Below are positions 62,277 to 64,000 of a stretch of 64,000 bases of DNA, piece after piece. Each line of letters starts with the position of its first letter. Position 1 is the stretch's first letter. Source of the DNA: CAKZQX01 sp034437035 (GTDB lineage Bacteria > Chloroflexota > Chloroflexia > Chloroflexales > Chloroflexaceae); NCBI GenBank assembly GCA_034437035.1, contig DAOTUI010000166.1, positions 4,669 through 68,668 on the forward strand, given 5' to 3'. The notes below the pieces were generated by a model. That model saw only the letters and a program-made list of their open reading frames with translations. It had not been told where the DNA came from and ran no database searches. The translations under genes were made by a program, and so were the position numbers.

Positions 62277-63671
62277 CTACGGGTTGTGCCGGCCTTTGTC
62301 AATAGCTTTTGAGCGGTCGTCGGTGCATGATGGTTGCGTGAACCGCTGCAACACTTCATGCGCCGCGCGCCGTCCGGTGGCAATTGCGCCATGGACGGTG
62401 GCTTCGTGCCCGGTGGTATTGGTCGCCTCCCCCGCGAAGAAGAGCGTATCAGCAATCGGTTGTGCCAGGATTGCCGGAACGTCCAGCCCACCGACGGCGA
62501 GGTAGCTGTAGGCTCCCCGCGCAAACGGATCGGCCTGCCAGTCATGCGTGTACCAGGCATCGAGGAGTCCTTCGATCCAGGCACGCCTGACACCAAATGC
62601 CTGAGCTACCGCCTCAACCGCCTGATCAACCAGCGCCAGTTCGCTCTGTCCGGTCAGGCGGGTGGCGGCAGTGCCACCGGCCCAGCCGGTGAGCAGGGGC
62701 ATCAGCATGGGGTAGGCGGTCCACCAGGTTGGGAAGGTGGCCGCGCGGGTATGAATAAAGCTGAGGTCACGGATACCTTCACCATCGCCGGCATGGATAT
62801 GGTGGGAATTCTCCCAGAAGCGCCGGCGAAAGCGCAGGGTGATTTTGATAACCGGCCCCATCTCCAGGCGCTGCACGGCTGCGCGTTTCTCCGCCGGATC
62901 GGGGACAAAGCGCACACCGCCCGGCTGCTCAGGCGGAGCCTGCAGGACGCCCAGCGGTAAAGTGATGATAGCGCATGTTGCGCGTAGCGGTGCAAGCTCC
63001 CGTCCGGTTGGCCCATGCGTATGCACCTCGACGGCGCCCCGGCTCCACGCGATATGCGTAACAACCGTGTTGTAGCGGACAACCGTGCCGGCCGGATCAA
63101 GTCCGGCGTGCAGCCAGTTGACCACGCCGTCATAGCCACCCACGAGGCGAAACTGTCCGCCCGCTTCCTCATCACCGCCCAGCGCCTGAATGCTGATCCG
63201 GTCGCTCCGGGCAGCATTAAAGCCTTCCACAAATGCGGTTGCCAGCGTCTTTGCCTCGTCCCACTCGTCATCGTCCAGGTGCAGCGATGCCAGAAAATCT
63301 TGAAAGGAGCAGTCGCGTTGACCGGCCTGCGGGATCTGCCGCAAGATCTGATCGACCTTCAGCCAGAGATCATGGGCGGAGTGCAGGGTGCCCTGATATG
63401 ACCACCAACTCTCGCCGTTGATCTCGTGGACCGGCAGGCGAGCGGCATTGATGATCTGCCAGATCTCGGCCGGCGTGCCATGGATAAACTCGGCTCCCAG
63501 GTCCACCGGAATGGAAAGGGTTGGATCATGGCAGGTAAAAATGCGCCCGCCAATCCGGTTACGCGCCTCCAGCACCTGAATACGCAACCCGGTATGGGCC
63601 AGCAGTCGCGCGGCGGCCAACCCGGCCACACCCGCGCCAATGATCAGAATATCGGTCTGTTCTTCAGTCAT
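62277..63671 (-). CDS. FAD-dependent amine oxidase family protein
   Basis: 464 residues. N-terminal dinucleotide motif ILIIGAGVAGLAAARLLAHTGLRIQVLEARNRIGGRIFT, then DLGAEFIHG, and the FAD-closing end LFFAGEATNTTGHEATVHGAIATGRRAAHEVL. It belongs to the flavin monoamine oxidase / polyamine oxidase-like family. Substrate-determining residues cannot be judged by eye; putrescine, polyamines or aromatic amino acids are the usual candidates. No signal peptide, so cytoplasmic. It stands alone. Confidence 0.92.
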   Translation of the reverse strand: MTEEQTDILIIGAGVAGLAAARLLAHTGLRIQVLEARNRIGGRIFTCHDPTLSIPVDLGAEFIHGTPAEIWQIINAARLPVHEINGESWWSYQGTLHSAHDLWLKVDQILRQIPQAGQRDCSFQDFLASLHLDDDEWDEAKTLATAFVEGFNAARSDRISIQALGGDEEAGGQFRLVGGYDGVVNWLHAGLDPAGTVVRYNTVVTHIAWSRGAVEVHTHGPTGRELAPLRATCAIITLPLGVLQAPPEQPGGVRFVPDPAEKRAAVQRLEMGPVIKITLRFRRRFWENSHHIHAGDGEGIRDLSFIHTRAATFPTWWTAYPMLMPLLTGWAGGTAATRLTGQSELALVDQAVEAVAQAFGVRRAWIEGLLDAWYTHDWQADPFARGAYSYLAVGGLDVPAILAQPIADTLFFAGEATNTTGHEATVHGAIATGRRAAHEVLQRFTQPSCTDDRSKAIDKGRHNP

Positions 63672-63698
63672 TGTTTACTATGCTTACTATTTCTAAAT

Positions 63699-63874
63699 GA
63701 CACAAGTTACACGGTGGGTCGGCAAACCGGGCGTTTGTGCCCGATAACGGCCCGATTCGCCTGCGGCAGCGTAGTACGCTTTTTTCTTTTTGACGAAAAT
63801 TTGGCTCTCGGAGCCAAATTTTCGTCAAAAAAATCTGGAATCTTCCGCCCTGCCGGAGGCGCAATTTCCTTCTA
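63699..63874. repeat. Palindromic element copy F, right end interrupted
   Basis: Left end TGACACAAGTTACACGGTGG, box CGCCTGCGGCAG, core hairpin 63787-63831 (21-base arms beginning TTTTTGACGAAAATTTGG, loop TCG, perfect), right box CCCTGCCGGAGGCG. The arm then matches copy E2 up to AATTTCCTT and breaks off at TA (63873-63874), where transposase-linked sequence begins. Confidence 0.7.
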
Positions 63875-63891
63875 GTGGCTCACCACAGTGA

Positions 63892-64000
63892 TTATACCGG
63901 ATAGAGTCGGTCCAGTTTCGTGCGGGCCGCGTCGCTGGTAAAGCGCCAGTCAATCGTGGCGTTGTTCGCATTCCGGCGTGCCGCCCATGCCGCAGTCTCG
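63892..64000 (-). mobile_element. C-terminal end of an IS630-type transposase (partial)
   Basis: 35 codons and a stop run off the window edge: ETAAWAARRNANNATIDWRFTSDAARTKLDRLYPV. The R-N-x2-x-x-T-I-x-W-R-F-T-x-x-x-A-R-x-K-L-x-R-L-Y-P ending is typical of IS630-family transposases. The stop is 18 bases from the TA at 63873-63874, consistent with the end of the insertion sequence inserted into copy F. Confidence 0.75.

Noticed and set aside
40261..63874. CRISPR-type array
   Set aside because: Repeats are dispersed kilobases apart, palindromic with hairpin cores, and there is no regular spacer array or cas gene.

Overview
The window looks like chromosomal DNA of a filamentous or related member of the phylum Chloroflexota. 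This is inferred from GC-rich codon usage and from protein types I associate with that phylum: a CpXC protein, large DUF11 surface proteins, a secreted protein ending in FLPMVIR, an actinobacterial/chloroflexal-type inositol-1-phosphate synthase, and fusions of an AAA ATPase with a PD-(D/E)XK nuclease. No rRNA marker is present, so the placement is tentative. One tRNA gene is present, a selenocysteine tRNA (anticodon UCA).

Layout. 1-3.3 kb: a phospho-signalling operon (PP2C phosphatase, VWA protein, FHA protein) followed by a small conserved protein. 3.4-12 kb: tRNA-Sec, a PAS-STAS regulator, a two-module protein of unknown function, a GH15 glucan hydrolase, an ECF sigma factor with a DM13 surface protein, a degenerate receiver, a zincin membrane protease and an ATPase-nuclease fusion. 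12-20.4 kb: metabolism (argD-like, purA, sucC, gmd, a glycosyltransferase, inositol-phosphate synthase). 20.7-35.7 kb: a co-oriented signalling cluster of about 15 kb joining a chemosensory pathway (two CheW, MCP, CheA-REC, CheY, CheB, CheR-TPR) to a partner-switch module (SpoIIE phosphatase, TPR protein, RsbW-like kinase, STAS protein), then a receiver and an HD-GYP cyclic-di-GMP phosphodiesterase. 35.8-39.4 kb: gyrA and an aspartate racemase-like gene. 39.4-46.4 kb: accessory DNA with a frameshifted antitoxin-like gene, a truncated ATPase, palindromic elements, a metallophosphoesterase, uvrC and a convergent Eco29kI-type restriction-modification pair. 46.4-55.2 kb: psuG, a GT9 glycosyltransferase, a CpXC protein, a methyltransferase, a pRiA4b ORF-3-like protein, a quinone oxidoreductase and aspartate kinase. 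55.2-61.5 kb: cell-surface genes, namely a 1195-residue DUF11 protein, a single-span membrane protein and a DUF11 protein with an LPITG sorting-type tail. 61.5-64 kb: a zinc-ribbon protein, an amine oxidase and the end of an IS630-type transposase.

The most notable unexplained structure is a family of about 100-220 bp palindromic elements confined to the right 25 kb. They share the end sequence TGACACGAGTTACGCGGT (and degenerate forms), an inner inverted box and, in four copies, a nearly perfect 45-54 bp core hairpin. The core sequence differs between copies while base pairing is kept. A second, smaller hairpin family (GGACGYGC-TTCT-GCRCGTCC) shows the same behaviour. The che-rsb-HD-GYP cluster, the Eco29kI-like nuclease paired with an amino-methyltransferase, and the LPITG protein are the best gene-level leads.
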